Source: Moraxella pluranimalium (GTDB lineage: Bacteria > Pseudomonadota > Gammaproteobacteria > Pseudomonadales > Moraxellaceae). From it: a DNA stretch of 12,745 nucleotides. The DNA lies in NCBI RefSeq assembly GCF_002014825.1, contig NZ_MUYU01000002.1, positions 67,638-80,382 on the forward strand. Reading direction: 5' to 3'. Below, piece after piece: positions 5,159 to 12,745 of the stretch (positions within the stretch are counted from its first letter, which is position 1; every line of letters begins with the position of its first letter). The notes below the pieces were generated by a model that was not told the origin of the DNA, did no database searches, and was given only the letters and a program-made list of their open reading frames with translations. The translations under genes were made by a program, and so were the position numbers.

Positions 5159-8100
5159 ATGTCAATGATCAGTACTACCAGCCATTTGGCGACCCCGCAC
5201 GATTTTTCGGACAACTGCGGTTTTGGATTGATTGCCCATGTTGAAGGGATGCCAAGCCACGACCTTGTCAAGACTGCCATTCATTCTCTTAGCTGTATGA
5301 CGCACCGTGGTGGTGTCGCCGCTGACGGTCGCACGGGCGATGGCTGTGGTCTGTTGATTGCCAAGCCTGAAGCGTTTTTTGTGTCTGTTGCCAAAGAATT
5401 GGGCTTTAAATTGTCGGATAATTTTGCGGTGGGTACGGTGTTTGTCAATCTTGATAAAGACAAAGCCGAACATAGCATGGCACTATTTAATGACTACATC
5501 ACCGCCGAAGGGCTAGAAGTCGCAGGCTGGCGTGATGTCCCTGTCAATCTCGACATCGTCGGTGACATCGCGCGTGAAAGCCTGCCTGATTTTAAGCAAA
5601 TCTTCGTCAATGCACCAAGCGATATGCCTGCTGAAGTCTTTAACCGTAAGCTGTTCGTCGCTCGCAAAAAAACCGAAAACGAGCTGACACACGATGAGCT
5701 ATTTTATGTCACAGCGCTCAACTGCCAAACCGTGATTTACAAAGGGCTTGTGATGCCTGCTGATTTACCAAACTTCTTCTTGGATCTACAAGATGAGCGC
5801 TTGGCATCGCACATCGTTGTGTTCCATCAGCGTTTTTCGACCAACACCCTACCAAAATGGCCACTGGCACAGCCGTTTCGCTACTTGGCGCATAATGGTG
5901 AGCTTAACACCATCACCGGTAACCGCAACTGGTCGGTAGCTCGCACACCAAAGCTTAAGACCGACAAACTGCCAAGCCTACAACAGCTTGCCCCACTGGT
6001 AAATACCACAGGCTCGGACTCATCAAGCCTAGATAATATGCTAGAAGTGCTGATGAACGGTGGTATGAGTCTATTTCATGCCATGAGCATCCTAGTACCG
6101 CCTGCTTGGCAAAATGTCGATAACATGGACATGGATTTGCGTGCGTTTTATGAATTTTATTCACAGCACATGGAAGCATGGGATGGCCCAGCAGGTCTAG
6201 TCATCCAAGATGGTCGCTATGCCGTGTGTATGCTGGATCGCAACGGTCTGCGTCCATCTCGCTGGGTCACCACCAAAAATGGCTATATCACGGTCGCATC
6301 CGAAGTCGGCACTTGGGATTATGCCCCCGAAGATGTCACAGGCAAAGGTCGTATCGGCCCGGGTCAGATGCTTGTCATCGACACCCACAGCGGTCAGATC
6401 ATGGACACCAAGACCATCGCCACGATTCTCAAAAAAGCACACCCATATCGCAAATGGCTGCGTGAAAACGCCATGCGTATCCGTGATGTCGAAGCCATCG
6501 AAAAAGCCCAAAGCAGTGAAGCCAAAGATGCTGATTCACTAGCAAGCTTGCAAAAAATGTTCCACATCACCAGCGAAGAGCGTACCGAAATCATCCGCCC
6601 TGCTGCAGAAAACGCCCAAGAAGCGGTCGGCTCAATGGGGGATGACACCCCAATGGCGGTGCTGTCTCGTCAGATTCGCCATGTGGCAGACTTTTTCCGT
6701 CAGCAGTTCGCTCAGGTGACCAACCCACCTATCGACCCACTGCGTGAATCGATCGTGATGAGCTTGCAGACGTGTCTTGGCGCTGAGACCAATGTCTTTA
6801 ATCCATCATCCAAAGATGCGCACCGCATTATCCTATCATCGCCAATCCTATCGGCTAGCAAGATGGCACAGCTTGAAGCCATCCAAGATCCTGCGTTTTT
6901 GAGCTATCGCATTGATCTAAACTATGATGAAAATCTGGATTTAAAAACTGCCATCGAAAACATCTGCGTCGAAGTCAAAACCGCCATCGAAAAAGGCTAC
7001 ACGCTCATTATCCTATCAGATAAAGCCATCAAAAAAGGCAAAGTCCCTGCCAATGCGGTACTAGTCACCGGTGCGGTGCATCATTATCTAATCAAAGAAG
7101 GTCTGCGTGCTGATGCCAATCTCGTCATCGAAACTGGCCTTGTGCGTGATCCACATCATGCAGCGGTGCTGATTGGCTTTGGTGCGACCTGTATCTACCC
7201 ATACCTAGCTTATGATGTGATTGATCACTTGGTTACATCAGGCGAAATCCAAATCGATGCCTTAACCGCTCGCGCCAATTTCCGCAAGAGCCTTGATAAG
7301 GGTCTATTAAAAATCCTATCAAAAATGGGTATCTCGACCATCGTGTCATATCGTGGTGCTCAGCTGTTTGAAGCGGTGGGTCTGTCCGAAGAAATCGTGG
7401 ATCTGTGCTTTGTGGGTGTGGCTAGCCGTATCAAGGGTGCAACTTTTGATGACCTTGCCAAAGACCAAGCCATCCTTGCCAAAAATGCCTTTAACCGTCG
7501 TACACCGATTGATAAAGGTGGCTTGATTAAGTTTGTCTTTGACAAAGAATATCACGCATTCAACCCTGATGTGGTGCGTGCGCTACACGCTGCGGTACGC
7601 TCAGGCGACTATAGCGAATACCAAAAATACGCCGACATCGTCAATAACCGCCCTGTCGCTACCATCCGTGACCTACTTGCGCTCAAAACTGATGGCGAGA
7701 TTAGCCTAGATGAAGTCGAAGGCATTGAGCACATCTTGCCGCGCTTTGACTCAGCGGGGATGTCGCTTGGTGCGCTATCACCTGAAGCACACGAATCGAT
7801 TGCGATGGCGATGAACACCATTGGCGGTCGCTCAAACTCAGGCGAAGGCGGTGAAGATCCCGCCCGCTATGGCACGCTCAAGAACTCAAAAATCAAGCAA
7901 ATCGCATCAGGTCGCTTTGGTGTCACGCCTGCTTATCTACGCAGTGCTGAAGTCCTGCAAATCAAAATCGCCCAAGGTGCAAAACCGGGTGAAGGTGGTC
8001 AGCTACCAGGTGGTAAGGTCAATGGGCTGATTGCTCGCCTACGCTACTCGGTGCCGGGCGTGACATTGATTTCGCCACCACCGCACCATGACATCTACTC

Positions 8101-9622
8101 GATCGAAGACTTGGCGCAGCTGATTTTTGACTTAAAACAAGTCAATCCAAACGCCCTAGTCTCAGTCAAGCTCGTCTCTCGCCCTGGCGTGGGTACGATT
8201 GCCACCGGTGTCGCCAAAGCTTATGCCGATCTCATCACCATCTCAGGCTATGATGGCGGTACAGCAGCATCACCACTATCATCGATCCACTACGCTGGCT
8301 CACCATGGGAGCTAGGGCTTGCCGAAGCGCATCAGTCACTGCGTGTCAATGGTCTGCGTGATAAGGTGCGTATCCAAACAGACGGCGGTCTAAAAACAGG
8401 CTTGGATGTGGTCAAAGCCGCCATCCTAGGCGCAGAAAGCTTTGGCTTTGGTACAGCGCCAATGCTCGCTGTCGGCTGTAAATATCTACGCATTTGTCAC
8501 TTGAACAACTGCCCAACAGGTGTCGCCACTCAGCGTATCGATCTGCGTGATGAGCACTATATCGGCGAAGTGGATATGCTGATTAATTTCTTTAAATTTG
8601 TAGCGATGGAAACTCGCCATTGGATGGCAAAACTGGGCGTGCGTACGCTTGAAGAGCTCGTTGGTCGCACCGATTTGCTTGCCATCTTGGACGGTGAAAC
8701 CAGCAAACAAAACCATCTGGATCTCACCCCGCTACTGTACAGCCACCCACGAGCCGAAGGTGCGCCGCACACTTGCCAAGTGGCGAATAATGAGCCATTT
8801 GACAAAGGCGTGCTTGCCGAGCGTATGGTCAGCGATATGAATATCAATATCAAAAAAGGCTACGGCGGTGAATACAGCTATCGCATCAGCAACTGCGACC
8901 GCTCAATCGGTGCACGCATCTCAGGTGAGATTGCTGCCACTTGGGGCAATACAGGCATGAGCGATAAGCCAATCAAGCTACACCTGACAGGTACAGCAGG
9001 TCAGTCGCTTGGCGTATGGAACGCAGGCGGTCTGCACATTGAGCTTGAAGGCGATGCCAACGACTATGTGGGCAAAGGCATGGCAGGTGGCGAAATCGTC
9101 ATCTATCCACCACGCACTGCACACATCAAGACCAGCGAATCAGCCATCATCGGTAACACCTGCCTATACGGCGCAACAGGTGGCGCGCTGTATGCCGCTG
9201 GTACGGCTGGCGAGCGTTTTGCGGTGCGTAACTCAGGCAGTCATGCTGTCGTCGAAGGCACAGGCGATCACTGCTGTGAATACATGACCGGTGGTGTCGT
9301 GACTGTACTTGGCCCAACCGGTCTGAACTTCGGTGCTGGTATGACAGGTGGCTTTGCCTATGTGCTTGATACTCAAGGTGATTTCTTTGACCGCTGTAAC
9401 CATGAGCTTATCGATTTGCACCGCATTTCAAGCGAACAAACCGAAGAACATCGCATCTATCTGCGTAAAATCATCGAAACGCACGTCGAAAAAACGGGCA
9501 GTGTCTGGGGTCAGACCATCCTAAGCGACTTTGAACATTATGTTCGTAAGTTCTACTTGGTAAAACCAAAAGCGGCAAATATCGCCACTTTGGTCAAATC
9601 TACGATGGCAGACCCACAATAA
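5159..9622 (+). CDS. gltB: Glutamate synthase (NADPH) large subunit
   Basis: GltB makes two glutamates from glutamine and 2-oxoglutarate, using electrons from NADPH delivered through GltD; it is the second half of the GS-GOGAT ammonia assimilation route. The 1487 residues match the family length (E. coli about 1486). A 19-residue propeptide precedes Cys20 (DNCGFG), the N-terminal nucleophile of the class II amidotransferase domain (about 20-430), which includes [13 protein letters not shown] and [11 protein letters not shown] (Asn246, Gly247). A central domain follows. The FMN/2-oxoglutarate barrel starts near 850 and carries [14 protein letters not shown] (892 on). The [3Fe-4S] cysteines are Cys1107, Cys1113 and Cys1118 in [12 protein letters not shown]. 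The C-terminal GxGxG beta-helix runs from about 1240 to 1450. AAGGA six nt upstream of the ATG supports the start. The gene is intact, with gltD 60 nt downstream. Confidence 0.98.
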   Translation: MSMISTTSHLATPHDFSDNCGFGLIAHVEGMPSHDLVKTAIHSLSCMTHRGGVAADGRTGDGCGLLIAKPEAFFVSVAKELGFKLSDNFAVGTVFVNLDKDKAEHSMALFNDYITAEGLEVAGWRDVPVNLDIVGDIARESLPDFKQIFVNAPSDMPAEVFNRKLFVARKKTENELTHDELFYVTALNCQTVIYKGLVMPADLPNFFLDLQDERLASHIVVFHQRFSTNTLPKWPLAQPFRYLAHNGELNTITGNRNWSVARTPKLKTDKLPSLQQLAPLVNTTGSDSSSLDNMLEVLMNGGMSLFHAMSILVPPAWQNVDNMDMDLRAFYEFYSQHMEAWDGPAGLVIQDGRYAVCMLDRNGLRPSRWVTTKNGYITVASEVGTWDYAPEDVTGKGRIGPGQMLVIDTHSGQIMDTKTIATILKKAHPYRKWLRENAMRIRDVEAIEKAQSSEAKDADSLASLQKMFHITSEERTEIIRPAAENAQEAVGSMGDDTPMAVLSRQIRHVADFFRQQFAQVTNPPIDPLRESIVMSLQTCLGAETNVFNPSSKDAHRIILSSPILSASKMAQLEAIQDPAFLSYRIDLNYDENLDLKTAIENICVEVKTAIEKGYTLIILSDKAIKKGKVPANAVLVTGAVHHYLIKEGLRADANLVIETGLVRDPHHAAVLIGFGATCIYPYLAYDVIDHLVTSGEIQIDALTARANFRKSLDKGLLKILSKMGISTIVSYRGAQLFEAVGLSEEIVDLCFVGVASRIKGATFDDLAKDQAILAKNAFNRRTPIDKGGLIKFVFDKEYHAFNPDVVRALHAAVRSGDYSEYQKYADIVNNRPVATIRDLLALKTDGEISLDEVEGIEHILPRFDSAGMSLGALSPEAHESIAMAMNTIGGRSNSGEGGEDPARYGTLKNSKIKQIASGRFGVTPAYLRSAEVLQIKIAQGAKPGEGGQLPGGKVNGLIARLRYSVPGVTLISPPPHHDIYSIEDLAQLIFDLKQVNPNALVSVKLVSRPGVGTIATGVAKAYADLITISGYDGGTAASPLSSIHYAGSPWELGLAEAHQSLRVNGLRDKVRIQTDGGLKTGLDVVKAAILGAESFGFGTAPMLAVGCKYLRICHLNNCPTGVATQRIDLRDEHYIGEVDMLINFFKFVAMETRHWMAKLGVRTLEELVGRTDLLAILDGETSKQNHLDLTPLLYSHPRAEGAPHTCQVANNEPFDKGVLAERMVSDMNINIKKGYGGEYSYRISNCDRSIGARISGEIAATWGNTGMSDKPIKLHLTGTAGQSLGVWNAGGLHIELEGDANDYVGKGMAGGEIVIYPPRTAHIKTSESAIIGNTCLYGATGGALYAAGTAGERFAVRNSGSHAVVEGTGDHCCEYMTGGVVTVLGPTGLNFGAGMTGGFAYVLDTQGDFFDRCNHELIDLHRISSEQTEEHRIYLRKIIETHVEKTGSVWGQTILSDFEHYVRKFYLVKPKAANIATLVKSTMADPQ

Positions 9623-11107
<1,485 letters not shown>

Positions 11108-11125
11108 GAAATCAGGCACAAACCA

Positions 11126-11161
11126 AAATAAGCATATCGATGAGTGTCGGTATGCTTATTT
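11126..11161. terminator. Bidirectional terminator between gltD and the membrane-protein gene
   Basis: AAATAAGCATA (11126-11136) and TATGCTTATTT (11151-11161) form an 11-bp perfect stem that can extend by about four pairs through TCGA/TCGG to leave a six-nt loop. T-rich tails occur on both strands (TTTGTTT on plus, TTTTGGTTT on minus). It lies between two convergent genes and could end both transcripts. Confidence 0.75.
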
Positions 11162-11190
11162 GTTTACACATTCAAAATAGATAAATCAAA

Positions 11191-11532
11191 TCATCGAATT
11201 AATCCAAACACCCACCCCATGACAAGACCAATCAACATCAGCCACCACAGATACTTTGCCCATCGGTTCATCTTGGTGAGCATAACATCACCCCATTGAT
11301 GCGCATATCGACCAAGCACGGCATCCACCACCCTACCTGCCAACCATAACACAAGCCCCACTGCTAAAAACTGCCCCCAAGTCATCCACGCGCCCTGTCG
11401 GTCAAATCCATAGTGCCGTGCAATCATCTGATTTCCATAGATAAACAAGAGCAGACAGCTACCGTTAGGCAAGGCATAAATCCATCGATATTGGTTAAAA
11501 AATTGCTTTCGACGCTCTTTAGTGAGTTTCAT
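11191..11532 (-). CDS. Small membrane protein of unknown function, probably Fur-regulated
   Basis: This 113-residue protein has a basic N-terminus (MKLTKERRKQ) and three predicted transmembrane segments at about 17-37, 51-68 and 94-111, separated by charged loops. It is therefore an inner-membrane protein. I do not recognise the family and give no function. GGGAG about six nt upstream of the ATG supports the start. A strong promoter with an overlapping Fur-box match sits 29-61 nt upstream, which predicts repression under iron-replete conditions. The gene stands alone and converges on gltD. A role in iron or metal homeostasis is inferred only from this regulatory site. Confidence 0.75.
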   Translation of the reverse strand: MKLTKERRKQFFNQYRWIYALPNGSCLLLFIYGNQMIARHYGFDRQGAWMTWGQFLAVGLVLWLAGRVVDAVLGRYAHQWGDVMLTKMNRWAKYLWWLMLIGLVMGWVFGLIR

Positions 11533-11560
11533 TACTTTCTCCCTGAATATTTTTCTTGAT

Positions 11561-11589
11561 ATTTTATATCAAATAATAATGATTATCAA
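11561..11589 (-). promoter_or_regulatory. Promoter of the Fur-regulated membrane-protein gene
   Basis: TTGATA (11589-11584), an exact 17-nt spacer and TAAAAT (11566-11561) give five of six matches in each hexamer. Transcription would start near 11554, about 22 nt before the ATG. The -35 lies inside the Fur-box match. Confidence 0.7.
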
Positions 11590-11593
11590 TATC
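11575..11593 (-). promoter_or_regulatory. Fur box
   Basis: The minus strand reads GATATTGATAATCATTATT, matching 17 of 19 positions of the classic Fur consensus GATAATGATAATCATTATC. It covers the -35 and upstream spacer of the 11191-11532 promoter, the position expected of an iron-dependent repressor site. Confidence 0.75.
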
Positions 11594-11631
11594 TTTGCAA
11601 ATTGGAGATGTTTTTTTAAATCTAAGTCATG

Positions 11632-11706
11632 CAGTGCGTAGGATACACACCGTGCACCGTTGATTGAATGGTTTTTGGTGGTGTATGATATACACCCTAC
11701 ACACTG
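11632..11706. repeat. Palindromic dispersed repeat, copy A
   Basis: The outer arms CAGTGCGTAGG (11632-11642) and CCTACACACTG (11696-11706) pair at all 11 positions if one G-T is allowed. Inner arms ATACACACC (11643-11651) and GGTGGTGTAT (11677-11686) pair with a one-nt bulge, and GTGTAT/ATACAC (11681-11686, 11690-11695) forms a further local inverted repeat. The left ~30 nt recur at 12701-12730. It looks like a small non-autonomous, REP- or MITE-like element. It ends exactly where the toxin-tail homology begins. Confidence 0.7.
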
Positions 11707-11834
11707 TTCAAGTTAAGATAGAGCCCATTTATAGTGGGGATAGTAAGAGACCGTATCGTTTTGTTATTTACGAAAAAATTAACAACGGTCAAGAAAATAT
11801 TATACGATTAAAAAATACAGAAACAGGTAATTAA
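11685..11834 (+). pseudogene. C-terminal remnant of a DNA/RNA non-specific endonuclease toxin
   Basis: An open frame without stops runs from 11664 to the TAA at 11832-11834 (ATG at 11685). From about 11703 it encodes TVQVKIEPIYSGDSKRPYRF, then VIYEKINNGQENII and RLKNTETGN. The pattern V-x-V-x-I-x-P-x-Y-x-G-x-S-x-RP-x-x-F-x-V-x-Y is what I recall from the extreme C-terminus of endonuclease NS_2-type domains in polymorphic and LXG toxins. The catalytic core is missing. Sequence upstream is the palindromic repeat, and no SD precedes the ATG. The stop lies two nt before the YezG-like immunity gene, the normal toxin-immunity spacing. Assignment rests on motif memory and context, not on a search; a stand-alone 49-residue peptide gene is a less likely alternative. 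Confidence 0.6.
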
Positions 11835-11836
11835 TT

Positions 11837-12646
11837 ATGACGAAATATTCAAAAACATATCTTGAATCTATTGGTGATATTTTATGGTCTATTTTTCCAG
11901 AAAACGCTACCAAGATCAATTATTATGCTCAAATTTATGATGAGCATTCATCATTTACAATAGATTTTATTGTAAATGATGAAGTTAAATATTTTGGTTT
12001 CGGAGAAACACCAAGAAATGCTATAAATATTTTAGACATCCTAGAATCATACAAGAGTAGTTATGATTACAAAAAATTAGATGAAAAATGGACGCATTGT
12101 TGTATATCTCTAGATAAAAATAGAAATCTGGACATTATTTGTTTGGACATAGATAATTCTGATTGTTGGCCAGGATTATATATGAAAGGCATCAGTGACC
12201 TAACCGAAGATGAGCTAAAAGGTACAGGCATTCCAAAAGAACTTTGGGAAGAGCGTGTATTTTATAAAGACTCAGGTCAGCTTGGTAAGTTGCAATCCTA
12301 TTTTATTAATAAAGAAAGACGTGAAGAGTTTAGCAACCTGACAGATGATCAATATATTTATCAGCAGATTGCAGAACTTTTGCGTTCAATAGCTCCAAGC
12401 AACCAGTGCAATCTTGTGCTTAGTGGTTATGTCAAAAATCAATTATCACAACTAGATTTTCATCAAGTGATGGATAATGGTCAAACATTGCACATTGATA
12501 TGTCTTCTGATGAGCTTTTGACATTACTGCAACTTCTTGAAGATTTACAAAATTGTGAAATCTTCGCCAAAGAACCATGGACGCATTTTCACATCACGCT
12601 TGATAAAGACGATAAATTTAAGATGGGTTTTTCTTATGAGAATTGA
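11837..12646 (+). CDS. YezG-like immunity protein with two tandem domains
   Basis: The product has 269 residues and no signal peptide or membrane segment, so it is probably cytosolic, and it is acidic. It contains two copies of one fold. The first copy (about 8-106) has SIGDILWSIFP at its start and WTHCCISLDK (85-94) near its end. The second copy (about 174-269) has QIAELLRSIAP and WTHFHITLDK (248-257), ending FKMGFSYEN. The WT...LDK...F.Y pattern and N-terminal I-x-x-x-L-x-x-x-P helix are those of the DUF600/YezG immunity family, whose B. subtilis member is partner of the LXG toxin YeeF. A charged linker joins the copies. The likely role is neutralising a nuclease toxin, here an orphan because only the toxin tail remains upstream. 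The SD is weak (AGG nine nt before the ATG), consistent with coupling to the toxin frame. The DNA is AT-rich compared with gltBD, suggesting acquisition by transfer. Confidence 0.7.
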   Translation: MTKYSKTYLESIGDILWSIFPENATKINYYAQIYDEHSSFTIDFIVNDEVKYFGFGETPRNAINILDILESYKSSYDYKKLDEKWTHCCISLDKNRNLDIICLDIDNSDCWPGLYMKGISDLTEDELKGTGIPKELWEERVFYKDSGQLGKLQSYFINKERREEFSNLTDDQYIYQQIAELLRSIAPSNQCNLVLSGYVKNQLSQLDFHQVMDNGQTLHIDMSSDELLTLLQLLEDLQNCEIFAKEPWTHFHITLDKDDKFKMGFSYEN

Positions 12647-12700
12647 TGAGGGATAAATACACCATCTTAAAATTGAAGAGTAAGGTTTGACAACAGACTA

Positions 12701-12745
12701 AGTGCGCAGGCTACACACCAAGCACCGTTGTAGTGGTACACTAAT
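12701..12745. repeat. Palindromic dispersed repeat, copy B, cut by window edge
   Basis: Positions 12701-12730 match 11633-11662 at 26 of 30 bases in the same orientation (shared cores AGTGCG, TACACACC and GCACCGTTG). After that the copies diverge; this one continues TAGTGGTACACTA, itself a short inverted repeat, up to the end of the window. Copies A and B therefore bracket the toxin remnant and immunity gene as direct repeats. Confidence 0.7.

Noticed and set aside
5162..5473. 103-aa minus-strand open frame opposite the start of gltB
   Set aside because: It is antisense to the amidotransferase domain of gltB with no recognisable protein features; similar shadows occur all along gltB and gltD.
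12687..12716. TTGACA at 12687-12692 as a promoter reading out of the window
   Set aside because: No good -10 is found at 16-18 nt; the only candidate, TACACA, is 19-20 nt away and lies inside the repeat.

Overview
The window looks like chromosomal DNA of a gamma-proteobacterium, most likely Moraxellaceae (Moraxella or a close relative). The basis is the protein character of RF2, the YidB-like protein, the sdhE-ygfX pair and the GltB/GltD pair, together with a moderate-GC core and AT-rich intergenic regions. The genus is my inference; no 16S or other marker is present.

Layout. Positions 1-17 are a run of C that the window edge cuts. From 4695 down to 157 all genes lie on the minus strand. In order of transcription they are a small lipoprotein (4345-4695) with a strong terminator, a 64-aa hypothetical protein (4092-4286), sdhE (3705-3986) followed 12 nt later by ygfX (3105-3692), a YidB/DUF937-like protein (2255-2992) with a terminator, a HAD-IB hydrolase (1327-2001), and prfB (157-1252) with a terminator. 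prfB carries the classic autoregulatory +1 frameshift, so naive ORF calling loses its first 24 codons. A 463-nt divergent intergenic region (4696-5158) precedes gltB (5159-9622) and gltD (9683-11107), the two subunits of NADPH-dependent glutamate synthase. These are separated by a 60-nt spacer with a perfect 8-bp hairpin and followed by a bidirectional terminator. A convergent minus-strand gene (11191-11532) encodes a small membrane protein, and a 17/19 Fur-box match overlaps its promoter.

The right end (about 11600-12745) is AT-rich and accessory. A palindromic dispersed repeat (11632-11706) abuts a short in-frame tail that resembles the C-terminus of a DNA/RNA non-specific endonuclease toxin (stop at 11832-11834). 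Two nucleotides later begins an intact YezG-like immunity gene (11837-12646) whose product contains two copies of the YezG-like domain. A second copy of the repeat starts at 12701. The most interesting reading is an orphan immunity gene of a polymorphic-toxin or contact-dependent competition system. Its toxin has been deleted down to the last ~45 codons at a repeat boundary, and the whole cassette is bracketed by direct copies of the repeat.

Functionally the left and middle parts are housekeeping: translation termination, succinate dehydrogenase flavinylation and nitrogen assimilation. The variable elements are the poly-C tract, short in-frame tandem repeats in sdhE and ygfX, the Fur-controlled membrane protein and the immunity cassette.
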